Positions 8,424-17,502 of a DNA stretch of 64,000 nucleotides are shown in pieces. Where the stretch lies: contig JBFLYN010000008.1 of assembly GCA_040756655.1 (NCBI GenBank), positions 22,763 to 86,762 of the forward strand, read 5' to 3'. A program made the translations under genes and the position numbers. Every line of letters starts with the position of its first letter. The first letter of the stretch is position 1. Origin of the DNA: JBFLYN01 sp040756655. GTDB taxonomy: Bacteria > Bacillota > Sulfobacillia > UBA8153. The notes beneath the pieces are model-generated. The model was not told the DNA's origin and searched no databases. It saw nothing but the letters and a program-made list of their open reading frames with translations.

Positions 8424-9562
8424 TCTGACGCCTTGCGGAATTCCTGCCCATGGTCCAGGCTGGCCAGACCCAGCCGGAGCGCCCGGGCAATGATCTTCCT
8501 TTCCGCCTCAGTCTCGGCCGCGAGCAGCTGCTGGCGCAGTCGCCTGGTGAACATCCCCCGGATGGTAGGTTCCCGGGAGCGCATCTCCAAAAGACCATGG
8601 GATAGCGAGCTGGTCTGATCTTGGATCTCCAGGTGGTAGAACCGGGGTCCAACCCGCCGGGCCAAGGTTTCCGGGTCCAGGTCAAAGTCGGGCACTCCTG
8701 TGAGGACAACCCTTACTACATCGTCCCGGCCTCCTAGACCCTCCAGGCTGGCCAGTAGCCCCTCGGCGCTGCCCGCAAGCCCGGTGTCCAGAATCTCGAT
8801 GCGCACGACCCGGGCGCCGGCCGGGACCTTCTCGACTTTGACCCCACCCGGCTGCAGGGTCACCACGGTGAAAAAGCCCATCCCGGGGTCGCTGAAGCCC
8901 TTAGCTTCCACCGAGCCGGGATAGACGGCCAGGCCACCGGACGAAAGCTGCACCTGCCGGTGGCCATGGAAGTGCCCCAGGGCTATGTAATCGTACCGCG
9001 CCCGGGCCAGTCCATCTGAGGCCAGGGGAAGGCTCCGATCGCCGGCATTCCAGTCCAAGGACCCGTGAAAGACGCCCAGGTGCCAGCCGGGCGCTTCCTT
9101 CTTCGGAAACGACGCCAGGGGGACCGCAGCACGGGTGAGCCCACCCGTGTAGGCCAGGGAGTATACGTGGCAGGCTTCGCCCTGGACTGCAAGCTCGGCC
9201 ACCGGCTCCGGGTGCGGGTTCTGGACCAGCACTCCCGGCCAGTCCCGGCCGTTGACCCGGTATACCGAGTCATGATAGGTGATCTCGTCGTGATTGCCGG
9301 GAAGGGTGACCAAGTGGATGCCGGCGGTGGTGAGCCGGCGGAGTTCGCCCAATACGTTGTCAACCAGGGCCGCTTCGGGCTGGTGGGTCTCGAACAAGTC
9401 ACCGGCGATGAGGACCAGGCCGATGCCACTACCCGGTGAAAGGGCATAATCCACCGCTCTCCTCAGCAGCCCGTCTCGTTCTTTCTGCCGGGCTTGGGCC
9501 CGGTCACCAAGAAAGCCCGGCCACCAACCCAAGTGCAGGTCGGCCAGGTGCAAGATGCGCAT
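8420..9562 (-). CDS. yhaO: YhaO/SbcD-like DNA repair metallophosphoesterase
   Basis: A 380-residue calcineurin-like phosphoesterase of the SbcD/Mre11/YhaO group, a Mn-dependent nuclease for DNA ends. It starts MRILHLADLHLG (D-x-H), followed by LVLIAGDLFE, LPGNHDE, GVFHGSLD and ALGHFHGHRQ, which together are the full set of metal-binding motifs. The C-terminal part (about 270-380) is the capping region that contacts the ATPase. It is the first gene of a two-gene unit with the YhaN-like gene. The ATG at 9562 is preceded by GCGGGGGTGGG rather than a clean AGGAGG. Confidence 0.87.
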   Translation of the reverse strand: MRILHLADLHLGWWPGFLGDRAQARQKERDGLLRRAVDYALSPGSGIGLVLIAGDLFETHQPEAALVDNVLGELRRLTTAGIHLVTLPGNHDEITYHDSVYRVNGRDWPGVLVQNPHPEPVAELAVQGEACHVYSLAYTGGLTRAAVPLASFPKKEAPGWHLGVFHGSLDWNAGDRSLPLASDGLARARYDYIALGHFHGHRQVQLSSGGLAVYPGSVEAKGFSDPGMGFFTVVTLQPGGVKVEKVPAGARVVRIEILDTGLAGSAEGLLASLEGLGGRDDVVRVVLTGVPDFDLDPETLARRVGPRFYHLEIQDQTSSLSHGLLEMRSREPTIRGMFTRRLRQQLLAAETEAERKIIARALRLGLASLDHGQEFRKASE

Positions 9563-9785
9563 GTTCCCACCCCCGCAGGAGCTAACCCGCTGGTTTCAAC
9601 CCAGTTATTCCCTGGATTTCGACACTGGAACTGGGGATTCCTGCCCTCTCCTCTAGACCATCAAGTCTGCCCGGGATTCCCCCGGCATACGGGGCCCCCC
9701 TGCCGGTAACTGGTTTCCCGTGCATCTTCCAACGACTCACTAACCACGCTACGTAGACCGTCTTTGTAGGCTACGTGTGCCTTGC

Positions 9786-10805
9786 CTAGACTAGTCCGTC
9801 CAAGGCTAGGGGTGCCTGCTCGCTGGCCAATACCGTGCGAACTCCCGTCTTCTCCTCCACGTACCGGGCCAGATGGTGACGCACATCCGTCGGCTGGCTA
9901 TAGCAGGCATCCAGGTGGGTGATGACGGCCAGCTTCACCGTAGAGCCCTCCAGTAGGTGAATGAGCCCCAAGACCGTGAGCTGGCGGTTGGCGAACATGT
10001 TAAAGTAGCTGGTGTTGGCCACCAGTACGTTTACGTTCTGGTAGGCTTCTTTTACATCGTGGTGGTAGGCGGCCACTGCCTCGAAATCGTGCAGTGCCCG
10101 GTAGTCCACGGACTTCACTTGTCCGTCCCGGCTCACATAGCTCCGGATATACCCGGTATCGCTGGTATACCCAACCGTTAGCGCGCCCCCGCTAACCACG
10201 CAACCGAAGTTGTCCCGGGAATGGTAGGCAGGGACCGGAACGACAGAAAGGTTACCTATGCCCACCGCCCGGCCCGCTGAAAGAGCTACGACCTGCGCAG
10301 GTCCTTCGCGATAGCCCTCGTGTTCATCCGACACTCCCTGGTGAAAGCGGCTGATCATCCCCTCCGGTCCCAGGGACACCGGGCCGGCCAGCAGGACGCC
10401 TTTTCTCCTGGACATAAGGTGGGTCATGGCCTCCACCACCCCGCCGGCATCGGCAGCATGATCAGTGTGATCGTGGGAAACGTACACAGCATCAAGGTTG
10501 CGAAGGTCAAGCCCGGCCCGGGCGGCATGGACCAGGGCCCCGGGACCAGGGTCAAAGTGGACCAGCGTCCCGTCCATCCGCAATAGGAAACCCCCGGTCG
10601 GCTGGACCTGTGTCACCACGTTTACCGGATTTCCCCCGGTCCCCAAAAACCACAGCCAGTTGCCCGGCGGCAGGGGGGCGGGCTCGGAAAATTTCACGTG
10701 AGAAATATGAGCGATCACCCGGCCCTGGGTGACCGCGTGCAGGTAGGAGAAGGTGGTCTCGGGGGAGGAGGGCTCGTCGGGGCCGGGCGGCAGTGACAGG
10801 CTCAT
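9786..10805 (-). CDS. MBL-fold metal-dependent hydrolase
   Basis: A 339-residue metallo-beta-lactamase-fold protein. The metal motif SHDHTDHAAD (HxHxDH, about residues 111-116) is intact. Upstream is WFLGTGGNPVNVVTQ, and later come VVPVPAYHSRDNFGC, YTSDTGYI and the C-terminal VITHLDACYS. These resemble ribonuclease Z/PhnP-like hydrolases, but the substrate cannot be named. The start at 10805 is set by GGAGGTG a few bases upstream; the frame is open to 10880 but that part is unlike protein. A terminator separates it from the GerMN gene, so it has its own promoter or relies on read-through. Confidence 0.8.
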   Translation of the reverse strand: MSLSLPPGPDEPSSPETTFSYLHAVTQGRVIAHISHVKFSEPAPLPPGNWLWFLGTGGNPVNVVTQVQPTGGFLLRMDGTLVHFDPGPGALVHAARAGLDLRNLDAVYVSHDHTDHAADAGGVVEAMTHLMSRRKGVLLAGPVSLGPEGMISRFHQGVSDEHEGYREGPAQVVALSAGRAVGIGNLSVVPVPAYHSRDNFGCVVSGGALTVGYTSDTGYIRSYVSRDGQVKSVDYRALHDFEAVAAYHHDVKEAYQNVNVLVANTSYFNMFANRQLTVLGLIHLLEGSTVKLAVITHLDACYSQPTDVRHHLARYVEEKTGVRTVLASEQAPLALDGLV

Positions 10806-10889
10806 GCTACACCTCCGGTGTGGTTCTACTGAGGAGTTCGTCCGCCGGGTGCGGAAACCTCCCGCCATAGCATGTTCCACCGCACGGAA

Positions 10890-10914
10890 AAGGCCCGGGG
10901 CTCACCCGGGCCTT
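10890..10914 (-). terminator. Rho-independent terminator after the GerMN gene
   Basis: A perfect 10-bp stem, AAGGCCCGGG/CCCGGGCCTT, with a 5-nt loop. On the minus strand it is followed by TTTTCC, and it lies 18 nt after the stop of the lipoprotein gene. Confidence 0.8.
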
Positions 10915-10932
10915 CTCTTCTAGATCCGGATA

Positions 10933-11490
10933 CTAGTTGCCTGCGTACGAGGGGTCGGGCTTGATAGGACGGTCGGTGGCCAGGTGTCCAAAGATGGCCT
11001 CTTCCTTCTTCCCTTCCAGCAGAAACTGCACGGACTCGATGTCTTCCCATGCGGTCAAGGAGGTTACCACCGAGTAAATGGTCATGATGTCACCGGTCGA
11101 ACCACCCCAGTGCTTGGTCTGGAGTTCCCTGGAGAAGTTCACATAGGCCACCTTGTCCTCGATGGTCAGTTCCAGTAACCTGGCTTCGGCCGGGATGGTC
11201 CTGCCCAGGCCGGCGACGGTCGGGCCGTTTATGAGTTCGTTTACGATGGTCTCAGCCAGAGTACCTTCCACCACTACCTCTCGGACCTCGGGCATGACCT
11301 TGTCGGCGTCCGGACCGGCGAAGTACAAGGTGACCTGCTCTTTGACCTGCGGCGCGGTAGGCTGGGTAGGCGGCGGCTGGCTGGCAGGAGGTGGCTCCAC
11401 CGGGGCGGGTTTTAGCGCGGCCATCAAGCTGCAGCCCGTCGTCAGCACCACCAGCGAGAACAGGAAGATCCATAGTACGAGTCTTTTCAC
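10933..11490 (-). CDS. GerMN-domain lipoprotein
   Basis: About 185 residues. It starts at GTG 11490 with AAGGAGGG at correct spacing; this start places a signal peptide (KRLVLWIFLFSLVVLTTGC) with a lipobox at the very N-terminus. A Pro-rich linker (about 25-50) follows, then a GerMN domain: VTLYFAGPDADKVMPEVREV, ETIVNELINGPT, IPAEARLLELTIEDKVAYVNFSREL and YSVVTSLTAWEDIESVQFLLEGK. GerMN proteins act at the cell surface in sporulation/germination or envelope assembly. The closing element GHLATDRPI is typical. It is alone in its transcription unit, with a terminator downstream. Confidence 0.85.
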   Translation of the reverse strand: MKRLVLWIFLFSLVVLTTGCSLMAALKPAPVEPPPASQPPPTQPTAPQVKEQVTLYFAGPDADKVMPEVREVVVEGTLAETIVNELINGPTVAGLGRTIPAEARLLELTIEDKVAYVNFSRELQTKHWGGSTGDIMTIYSVVTSLTAWEDIESVQFLLEGKKEEAIFGHLATDRPIKPDPSYAGN

Positions 11491-11670
11491 GGGTGAACCC
11501 TCCTTGTCGTTTCTCTTGCTCTGGTTAGAGTGTAACCTCCGGGCTTTGCAGACCCGTTGCAGGGTGTTGCACATCTGTAACCAAGCGTCGACGAATAAGT
11601 TTCAGTTTACCAGGAGAGGAAAGCCGGCGCATCAGGGCGAACCAAGGGTAGGCAGGAAAGGAGGCCTTCA

Positions 11671-13044
11671 ATGACCGGCTTGGCCTGCGAATGGAAGATC
11701 CCCGGAAAACGGTGGGGACACCGGCTTCACGCCATGTGTAGTTACATGGCCATGTTTCCCCCGTCCATCCCCCACTACTTCATCGCCAAGTGCACCGACC
11801 CTGGGGATGTGGTCCTGGACCCCTTTTCGGGCCGCGGCACCACACCTCTCCAGGCGTGCCTGGAAGGGCGCACGGGAGTGGGCAACGATCTTAACCCCTT
11901 GGCATACATGCTGACCCGCGCCAAGGTAGACCTGCCCTACGAGCACCAAGTTTGGGAACGGCTAGACCAGCTGGAGCTGGGCTACGTTCCCCGGGATGAC
12001 ACCGCCGGGCTGATCCAGGAGTACGAGGCTTGGGCGTCAAGATCCGGCCGCGGGTCATGGTTGGAATGCCGTCGCCTGCTGGCAGAACTGAGAAAGGCCT
12101 ACGCTGGCGAGAAAACCGTTCCTCTTCCCCATTACGTCGATGAAAGCTACAACTGGAACCCTGAGGCTGGCCCCATCGACTTTGCCGAGGAGCACCACCA
12201 CCCCATCTGGATCTTCTACCACCCGGAGACCCTGCGCCAGCTGGCGTACCTGAAGAGCCGCCTCACTGGCGACCGTACAGACACTTTCATTGCTGCCACC
12301 ATCCTGGGGATCATGCATGGTAACAGCCCGTTCTACCTTTCCATCCCCATGCCCAACACTTTCAGCATGACTCCCCGCTACGTGCTTAAGTATACTTACG
12401 AAAAGGGTCTCGTCCTGCCGCTGCGCAATGTCTTCCACTGCCTCAGGCACAAGGTCGCGCTGATGAACCTGCCGCCTGAGGTAATCCGGGGCCGGGCCTT
12501 CTACGGTGACATCCGCAACCTACCCAGCCAGTTGGAACCCTACCTCGACCGGCTGGGCAGGCGAGTGCAGCTGGTGGTCTCCTCCCCTCCCTACCTCAAG
12601 GTTGTCAAGTATGGCCTGTACAACTGGATCCGCCTGTGGTTCCTGGAGCGAGCGGATGCCCCCTGGCAGCACGGGGATGAACGGCTGGACCGGCAGGTAG
12701 ACGCGGTCCTCGACGACGGGCATTTACTACCAGAATACCTGGAGTTCATGGCCGAGAGCCTTACGACCCTGTACCCGCTTCTGGCCGATGACGGGGTAGT
12801 GGCGCTGGTCATCGGCGACGTGGAAAAGGGAAAACACCGGATTACCCTGGCCCAAGAAGTATGGGAGCACTCGGCCAAGCCAGCGGGGTTTAGGTACCTC
12901 GATTGTATCGTCGATTCTATCGAACTCAATTACAAAGTTACCAAGATCTGGGGGGACCAACGCGGAAGGGCGACCGACACCGACCGGGTCCTGCTCTTAC
13001 ATAAGGGGCGGCCCAAGATCAAGGACTGCCCGGTGACGTGGTGA
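11671..13044 (+). CDS. Orphan DNA (N4-cytosine/N6-adenine) methyltransferase
   Basis: A 457-residue amino-DNA methyltransferase. The AdoMet motif DPFSGRGTTPLQACLEG (about 50-66) precedes the catalytic SSPPYLKVVKYGLYNW (about 304-319). This order fits alpha/gamma-type enzymes. Between them is a roughly 240-residue region that may hold the target-recognition part. The start is supported by AGGAAAGGAGG before ATG 11671. No restriction gene or specificity subunit is adjacent (superoxide dismutase on one side, a lipoprotein on the other), so it looks solitary and may be regulatory. The target sequence cannot be read from the protein. Confidence 0.85.
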   Translation: MTGLACEWKIPGKRWGHRLHAMCSYMAMFPPSIPHYFIAKCTDPGDVVLDPFSGRGTTPLQACLEGRTGVGNDLNPLAYMLTRAKVDLPYEHQVWERLDQLELGYVPRDDTAGLIQEYEAWASRSGRGSWLECRRLLAELRKAYAGEKTVPLPHYVDESYNWNPEAGPIDFAEEHHHPIWIFYHPETLRQLAYLKSRLTGDRTDTFIAATILGIMHGNSPFYLSIPMPNTFSMTPRYVLKYTYEKGLVLPLRNVFHCLRHKVALMNLPPEVIRGRAFYGDIRNLPSQLEPYLDRLGRRVQLVVSSPPYLKVVKYGLYNWIRLWFLERADAPWQHGDERLDRQVDAVLDDGHLLPEYLEFMAESLTTLYPLLADDGVVALVIGDVEKGKHRITLAQEVWEHSAKPAGFRYLDCIVDSIELNYKVTKIWGDQRGRATDTDRVLLLHKGRPKIKDCPVTW

Positions 13045-13049
13045 GTAGG

Positions 13050-13069
13050 AGCCCCTGCCAAGAGGGGCT
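13050..13069 (+). terminator. Terminator hairpin between methyltransferase and sod
   Basis: AGCCCCT/AGGGGCT stem with a 6-nt loop followed by TTTAT, starting 5 nt after the methyltransferase stop. It lies between convergent genes and may serve both. Confidence 0.7.
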
Positions 13070-13074
13070 TTATG

Positions 13075-13719
13075 CTAGCCGAGCCTCTGGTTGACGTTTT
13101 CCCAGTTAACAAGGTTCCACCATGCCTTCACATAGTCGGCCCGGCGGTTTTGGTACTGGAGATAATAGGCGTGCTCCCACATGTCGATGGTCAGGACAGG
13201 CCGGACTCCCCACTGGGTCAGGTTCTGGTGCTTTTCCGCCGTGAGGATCTCGAGCCTCCCCAGCTCCGGGTGGTTCGCCAGGACCACCCAGCCCGACCCC
13301 TCCACGGCCACGGCCGCGGCGGAGAAGAGCTGCTGGAATGGCCTAAAACCGCCAAATGAGTCGTTGATGAGCTGGGCCACCCGCCCGGCGGGCTCCCCTC
13401 CACCCTGGGGAGACATGCTCTCCCAAAAAAGGTTGTGCAGTACGTGCCCGGAGCCGTGAAACGCCAGTTCCCGGCACCAGTGCTTGACCAGGGCGAAGTC
13501 TTGCTGGGCCCGGGCCATTTCCAGGGCCGCCTCGGCCCGGTTTAGCCCGTCAACGTACGCCCGGTGGTGAAACTCGTGGTGCAAACGGAGTGTACGCTCC
13601 TCGTAGTGGGGTTCCAGGGCAGAATGGGGGTATGGTAGCTCGGGTAGCTGGTGGGGCCGCCTTTTGCTCACCTTCATCATCCTTTCCATCGACACGATGG
13701 GGCATCCCGTTGCCTTCAC
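13075..13719 (-). CDS. sodA: Superoxide dismutase, Fe/Mn type
   Basis: A 214-residue Fe/Mn superoxide dismutase that detoxifies superoxide in the cytoplasm. The ligands are visible: the first His in LHHEFHHRAYVDGLN, the second in HGSGHVLHNLFW, and Asp and His in TIDMWEHAYYLQYQNRRADYV. The N-terminal substrate-gateway segment LPELPYPHSALEP is present. The residues that separate Fe from Mn enzymes cannot be judged safely by eye. The GTG at 13719 has GAGGG 6 nt upstream; internal ATGs at 13680 and 13677 are alternatives that would trim a short non-conserved leader. Its presence fits an anaerobe exposed to oxygen, as do PerR and rubrerythrin elsewhere in the window. Confidence 0.9.
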   Translation of the reverse strand: MKATGCPIVSMERMMKVSKRRPHQLPELPYPHSALEPHYEERTLRLHHEFHHRAYVDGLNRAEAALEMARAQQDFALVKHWCRELAFHGSGHVLHNLFWESMSPQGGGEPAGRVAQLINDSFGGFRPFQQLFSAAAVAVEGSGWVVLANHPELGRLEILTAEKHQNLTQWGVRPVLTIDMWEHAYYLQYQNRRADYVKAWWNLVNWENVNQRLG

Positions 13720-14061
13720 ATTACGCCCTCAGCAAGGTCCCGTCAAGTGGCACGTAGGTGGCGTCTTACAGGGCCTTCTCGTTGTGGCGGCAAGACGGAC
13801 CAGACGTGATTGCCCCCGGTAGCCCACCCGGTCCCGGGCCCAGCAAGTCGACCTGGGCACTGGTGCACAGGACATTATTGGACTCCGGGCAACAGAAGGC
13901 AGGAGGGCCACCGGTGGCGCCGAAGGAGAACAAGGCAGACTCACATGGTGGGTTCGGCCAGGGCCACATGGGAGTGCCGATGGTTCACTGGTGGTGCCAT
14001 CACCCGTCCGCCCGTGCCGTCACCACCCGGGACTGTCGCGGTGATTGCTGTGGGTGCACAG
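13720..14061. other. Intergenic region upstream of the radical-SAM pair
   Basis: About 340 bases with no supported gene. A long plus-strand frame is open from 13758 into the radical-SAM gene, but its first 119 codons resemble no protein and lack a ribosome binding site at the far start. The promoter of the radical-SAM genes and that of sod should lie here. Confidence 0.5.
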
Positions 14062-14077
14062 TGGCACGAATGGAGCA
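14062..14077 (+). promoter_or_regulatory. Possible sigma-54 promoter
   Basis: TGGCACGAATGGAGCA has the -24 element TGGCACG exactly and GC at -12 with the required 10-nt spacing, though the two T residues before GC are replaced by GA. It sits 38 nt before the ATG of the first radical-SAM gene. No enhancer-binding regulator is in the window. Low certainty. Confidence 0.3.
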
Positions 14078-14114
14078 TTACCGGGCAACCCGGCTGACTG
14101 GAGGAAGCCCGCTC

Positions 14115-14999
14115 ATGCTGAGACAAGTCCTGTTTTACCTGGGATACTCTCTGCGCTTCTTCGGTTTGAGAGAGGAAGTGCCCTGGATACTGGGACTGGC
14201 TATCACCGACCGGTGCGACCTGTCCTGCAGGCACTGCCGTGTCTCGAATACGGGCAGGCCGGACTTGAGCCTGGTCGAGATAAAGGCGCGACTGGCCCAC
14301 CATTGCCGGCAGGGATTTAGGGAGCTTTATGTTGAGGGTGGAGAGCCCTTCCTCTGGAAAGACAGCCGGCATTCTTTGAGCGACGTGATCGCTGAAGCCA
14401 GGCGAATTGGTTACTTCCACGTGCATGTCTATACCAACGGACTTCATGGTTTGGATTGCGGCGCAGACGCCTACTGGGTCAGCGTGGATGGACCCCAAGC
14501 AGAGCATGATCTCATACGGGGCAGCGTATTTGCCGAGGTCATTGCCAGCATCATAAGCTGCAAGCACAAGAAGATCTGTATCATATACACTATCAACAGC
14601 GTCAACAAGGGAGCCATATGCCGGTTTTTGGAGTTCGTAAAGGCCGAGGGGCTGGCCGTCCTGGGAGTCATGTTCTACTTCCATACCCCCTACTACGGTA
14701 GGGACGAGTTGTTTATTGGGCCTGAAGAACGGGGTCGCGTGGTGGAGGAGCTCATCCGGTACAAGAGACAGGGACTACCAGTACGCAATTCTTACGCCGG
14801 CCTGAGAGCCTTTCGGGACGGCAGGGGGAAGAAGCCAGGCAGGGTCTCCTGCATAACAGACGTTGATGGTGATTATGTTTGCTGCAGGTACCGTGCACCC
14901 GAAACCTGCCGCCATTGCGGCTTTACCGCGTGTGCAGAGATCTCGGAGGCCCAGAGGTTGAAGCCCAGTGCCGTGCTGACCCTGATGAGGTTTTGGTGA
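14115..14999 (+). CDS. Radical SAM protein with C-terminal cysteine cluster
   Basis: A 294-residue radical-SAM enzyme. The CxxxCxxC cluster is TDRCDLSCRHC (Cys 34, 38, 41), followed by ELYVEGGEPFLW, the AdoMet-binding GGE motif. The C-terminus carries about six further cysteines (SCITDVDGDYVCCRYRAPETCRHCGFTAC), suggesting an auxiliary iron-sulfur cluster as in SPASM/twitch enzymes. The start at 14115 is set by GGAGGAAG 7 nt upstream and by the domain boundary; the longer open frame upstream has no support. It lies 6 nt before a second radical-SAM gene, so the two are co-transcribed and probably act on one pathway. The substrate is unknown. Confidence 0.75.
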   Translation: MLRQVLFYLGYSLRFFGLREEVPWILGLAITDRCDLSCRHCRVSNTGRPDLSLVEIKARLAHHCRQGFRELYVEGGEPFLWKDSRHSLSDVIAEARRIGYFHVHVYTNGLHGLDCGADAYWVSVDGPQAEHDLIRGSVFAEVIASIISCKHKKICIIYTINSVNKGAICRFLEFVKAEGLAVLGVMFYFHTPYYGRDELFIGPEERGRVVEELIRYKRQGLPVRNSYAGLRAFRDGRGKKPGRVSCITDVDGDYVCCRYRAPETCRHCGFTACAEISEAQRLKPSAVLTLMRFW

Positions 15000-15005
15000 A
15001 ACGGT

Positions 15006-16280
15006 ATGCTACACGAGTTAGTAACCAGAGGAATCAGGCGCTGGCTCGTGGGATTCGATCAGGATTTTTCCTTTGGACATGCGCGCGACATCGACGTCTC
15101 ACAGGTGGAGAAGACGGCTCTTTATGTGCACATCCCCTTCTGCAAGAGCCTCTGCCCATACTGCCCTTACAACAGGATCAAGTACGATGAGGGACTGGTT
15201 GCTCCATACCTGGCAGCTCTTATGTCCGAAATCGACCAGTATTACCGCCGCCTGGGCGCCATCGAAGTCACTTCCATTTACGTGGGCGGGGGGACCCCTA
15301 CCAACCTCGCCGGCAGATTGGGCATGGTCTTGGACATGATCCGGGAGCGGTTCCTGGTGACCGGCGAGATCTGCATGGAGACCAACCCGGGCGACATCGG
15401 GCCTGAGGTAATCGATCTCCTGGTCCAACACGGGGTGGACCTCATCAGCTTGGGCGTGCAGAGCTTCGATGACCGGTACCTCCAGCTCCTGGGCAGAAGC
15501 TACCAGTCGGACATCCTGGACCGCACCGTCGACCTGGTGGTATCCTCCGGGTTCAAGACCGTGAACCTGGACCTGATGTTTGCCTTGCCGGGACAGACAC
15601 CAGCCGAACTCATGCGTGACTTGGCCAGGGCAGTCGGGACCGGCGCCAACCAGGTGACCACGTACCCGTTGTTCTGTTTCCCCTATTCCACGGTGGGGAA
15701 ATACCAGAAGCTGAAGAAGGTGAAGATGCCGGACCTGGCGGCCAGGAGGAGAATGTACAGGTCTATCCACGGCTATCTCGATGAGCAAGGATTCCAGCAG
15801 GTCTCGGTATGGGGGTTTGGCCGGGGCCAGGCGCCCAGGTACTCCTCGGTCACCAGGGATTACTACATTGGCCTGGGCGCCGGTGCCGGGTCTCATGTGC
15901 CGGGGAGCATCTACCTCAACACGTTTTCCGTCAAAGAGTACATGAGGAGTTGCTGTGAGGATAGGCTGCCGGTGGCACTGAAAATGGATCTTTCCCATGC
16001 GCTTTCCGCGTACTACTGGCTATACTGGCGCCTATACGACACTCGCATTCCCAAAGAGCAGCTATTTGAGCTGTTCGGCGCTCACAACCCGAAACTCACC
16101 TGGCTTCTAAGAACCCTAAGCTTCCTGGGAATGGCCGAGGATACCAGAGACCAGGTGACCCTGAACGAGCGGGGTGCCTTCTGGGTCCACCTAGCACAGA
16201 ACTACTTCGCACTGAACTACATCAACAAGGTGTGGTCGGTTGCCAGGGAGACCCCGTTTCCAGCCAGGATCAACCTCTAG
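15006..16280 (+). CDS. HemN/HemW-like radical SAM protein
   Basis: A 424-residue member of the coproporphyrinogen III dehydrogenase-like radical-SAM family. It has the family cluster VHIPFCKSLCPYCPYNR (Cys 46, 50, 53), the strand YVGGGTPTNLA, ICMETNPGDI, GVDLISLGVQSFDDRYLQLLGR and NLDLMFALPGQTPAEL, and ends in a HemN-like C-terminal region. HemN has CxxxCxxCxC, but here the residue after CPYC is P-Y, so it is not a canonical HemN. HemW-type heme chaperones or other activities are possible. Its pairing with the preceding radical-SAM gene is unusual. The first 30 residues precede the domain. Confidence 0.75.
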   Translation: MLHELVTRGIRRWLVGFDQDFSFGHARDIDVSQVEKTALYVHIPFCKSLCPYCPYNRIKYDEGLVAPYLAALMSEIDQYYRRLGAIEVTSIYVGGGTPTNLAGRLGMVLDMIRERFLVTGEICMETNPGDIGPEVIDLLVQHGVDLISLGVQSFDDRYLQLLGRSYQSDILDRTVDLVVSSGFKTVNLDLMFALPGQTPAELMRDLARAVGTGANQVTTYPLFCFPYSTVGKYQKLKKVKMPDLAARRRMYRSIHGYLDEQGFQQVSVWGFGRGQAPRYSSVTRDYYIGLGAGAGSHVPGSIYLNTFSVKEYMRSCCEDRLPVALKMDLSHALSAYYWLYWRLYDTRIPKEQLFELFGAHNPKLTWLLRTLSFLGMAEDTRDQVTLNERGAFWVHLAQNYFALNYINKVWSVARETPFPARINL

Positions 16281-16431
16281 CCAGCACTGGTCGACATGGT
16301 TCGCGCACCGTTGTCCTTTCGTGGACCAATGTCTCTAAAGGTTCCTGCTTCATTCACCGGCACTGGCCGCAGCCTGTAACCTCCGATGTCCACAGGCGTA
16401 AGTTCCCGCCGAACTGGCGGTACATAAAATG

Positions 16432-17415
16432 CTAAGAGGCTAGCGCCTCTAGATTCCTTGCAGCATGCTCGTACCGATCATTGGCTACTCCACAGACTGG
16501 ACATATCCACTGGCCAACCGAGAGCGGCATTTCATCCATCCTGTGTCCGCACACATGGCAGGTCTTGCTACTGGCGAACCAGCCATCCGCTTCCACCAGC
16601 TTGCTGCCGTACCAGGTTGTTTTGTAGGCCAGTTGCCGCTTCATCTCTGACCAGGATGGGTCTTGGACATACCGCGCCCAATGATGGTTTTGCATCATGC
16701 CCTTGACGTTCAAGTCCTCGACCACGATTACTGGCTTGGTTTTCGCCAGGTCCGTGATCAACTGGTGCAGGAAGTCCTGTCGGATGTTGCCAATACGCTG
16801 ATGCAGGCGGGCCAGCCGGAGTTGCGCCTTCTTTCGATGCTTGGAGCCTTTTTCCTTGCGGCTCAGGGAACGGGACAACCGCTTCAGTTTGCGGAGTTCC
16901 TTTTGCAAGGGTTTCGGAGCATCAACCCTATTCCCGTTAGACCAGGCTGCCAAGGTAACCATCCCCACATCGATGCCCACCACAGGCCCGTTTACTGGTT
17001 CGGGTTGCGGTTTCTCCAGCTGCACCGCGATAGAGACAAACCACCGATCTGCTTTGCGACTCACGGTAGCGGAGAGGATGCGGCCTTCAACAGCAGGAGT
17101 CTCCTTACGTCGAATGGCACCCAGGCTCGGAAGTTGTATATGCCGCTCCAGGACGCGGATAGCTCCAGTCAACCGGAAGGAGTCGTGGACGCCCTTTTTC
17201 TTGAACTTAGGAAGTCCAAGTTGCGAAGCGCCTCTTGCGGAGCGCACTGGGAGACCTCGTACATCCAGGGGAAGTCGGTCTTCTCGAGTACGTTGAGTTC
17301 CCGATGCTGTTTGCTAGCATCGGTGCGTTTCCTCTCTTGTTCCCACAGTGCCATGCGACGGGCGAGCCCCCAGTTATAGGCAAAACGTGCGGCCCCTGCA
17401 TATTTAGCTGACTCT
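16432..17415 (-). pseudogene. TnpB (IS605/IS607 OrfB) nuclease, degraded
   Basis: The C-terminal 271 codons (to 17247) carry most of a TnpB RNA-guided nuclease: RuvC-I GIDVGMVTLAAWSNG, the basic bridge region (KRLSRSLSRKEKGSKHRKKAQ), RuvC-II VVVEDLNVKGM, and the zinc finger CHVCGHRMDE...CPVCG. RuvC-III, however, reads NDRYEHAARNLE where the family has DRDxNAAxN, so the expected Asp is Tyr. The N-terminus is in another frame (AARFAYNWGLARRMALWEQ...FPWMYEVSQCAPQEALRNLD) and is preceded by a stop. The segment joining the two parts (normally AFxxFFRR) is deleted. No TnpA is adjacent. It is a remnant. Confidence 0.8.
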
Positions 17416-17502
17416 TGGCCTCACAAGACTCGTGTGGGGGCGTCTGTCCGAGATACCGGGCCCCAAACACCCCAGACCGCAGCTGAGCGCTCCTGGCGGT
17501 CC

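Noticed and set aside
13758..14114. N-terminal extension of the first radical-SAM protein (119 codons)
   Set aside because: The sequence is unlike any protein and the internal ATG at 14115 has a proper ribosome site at the domain start.
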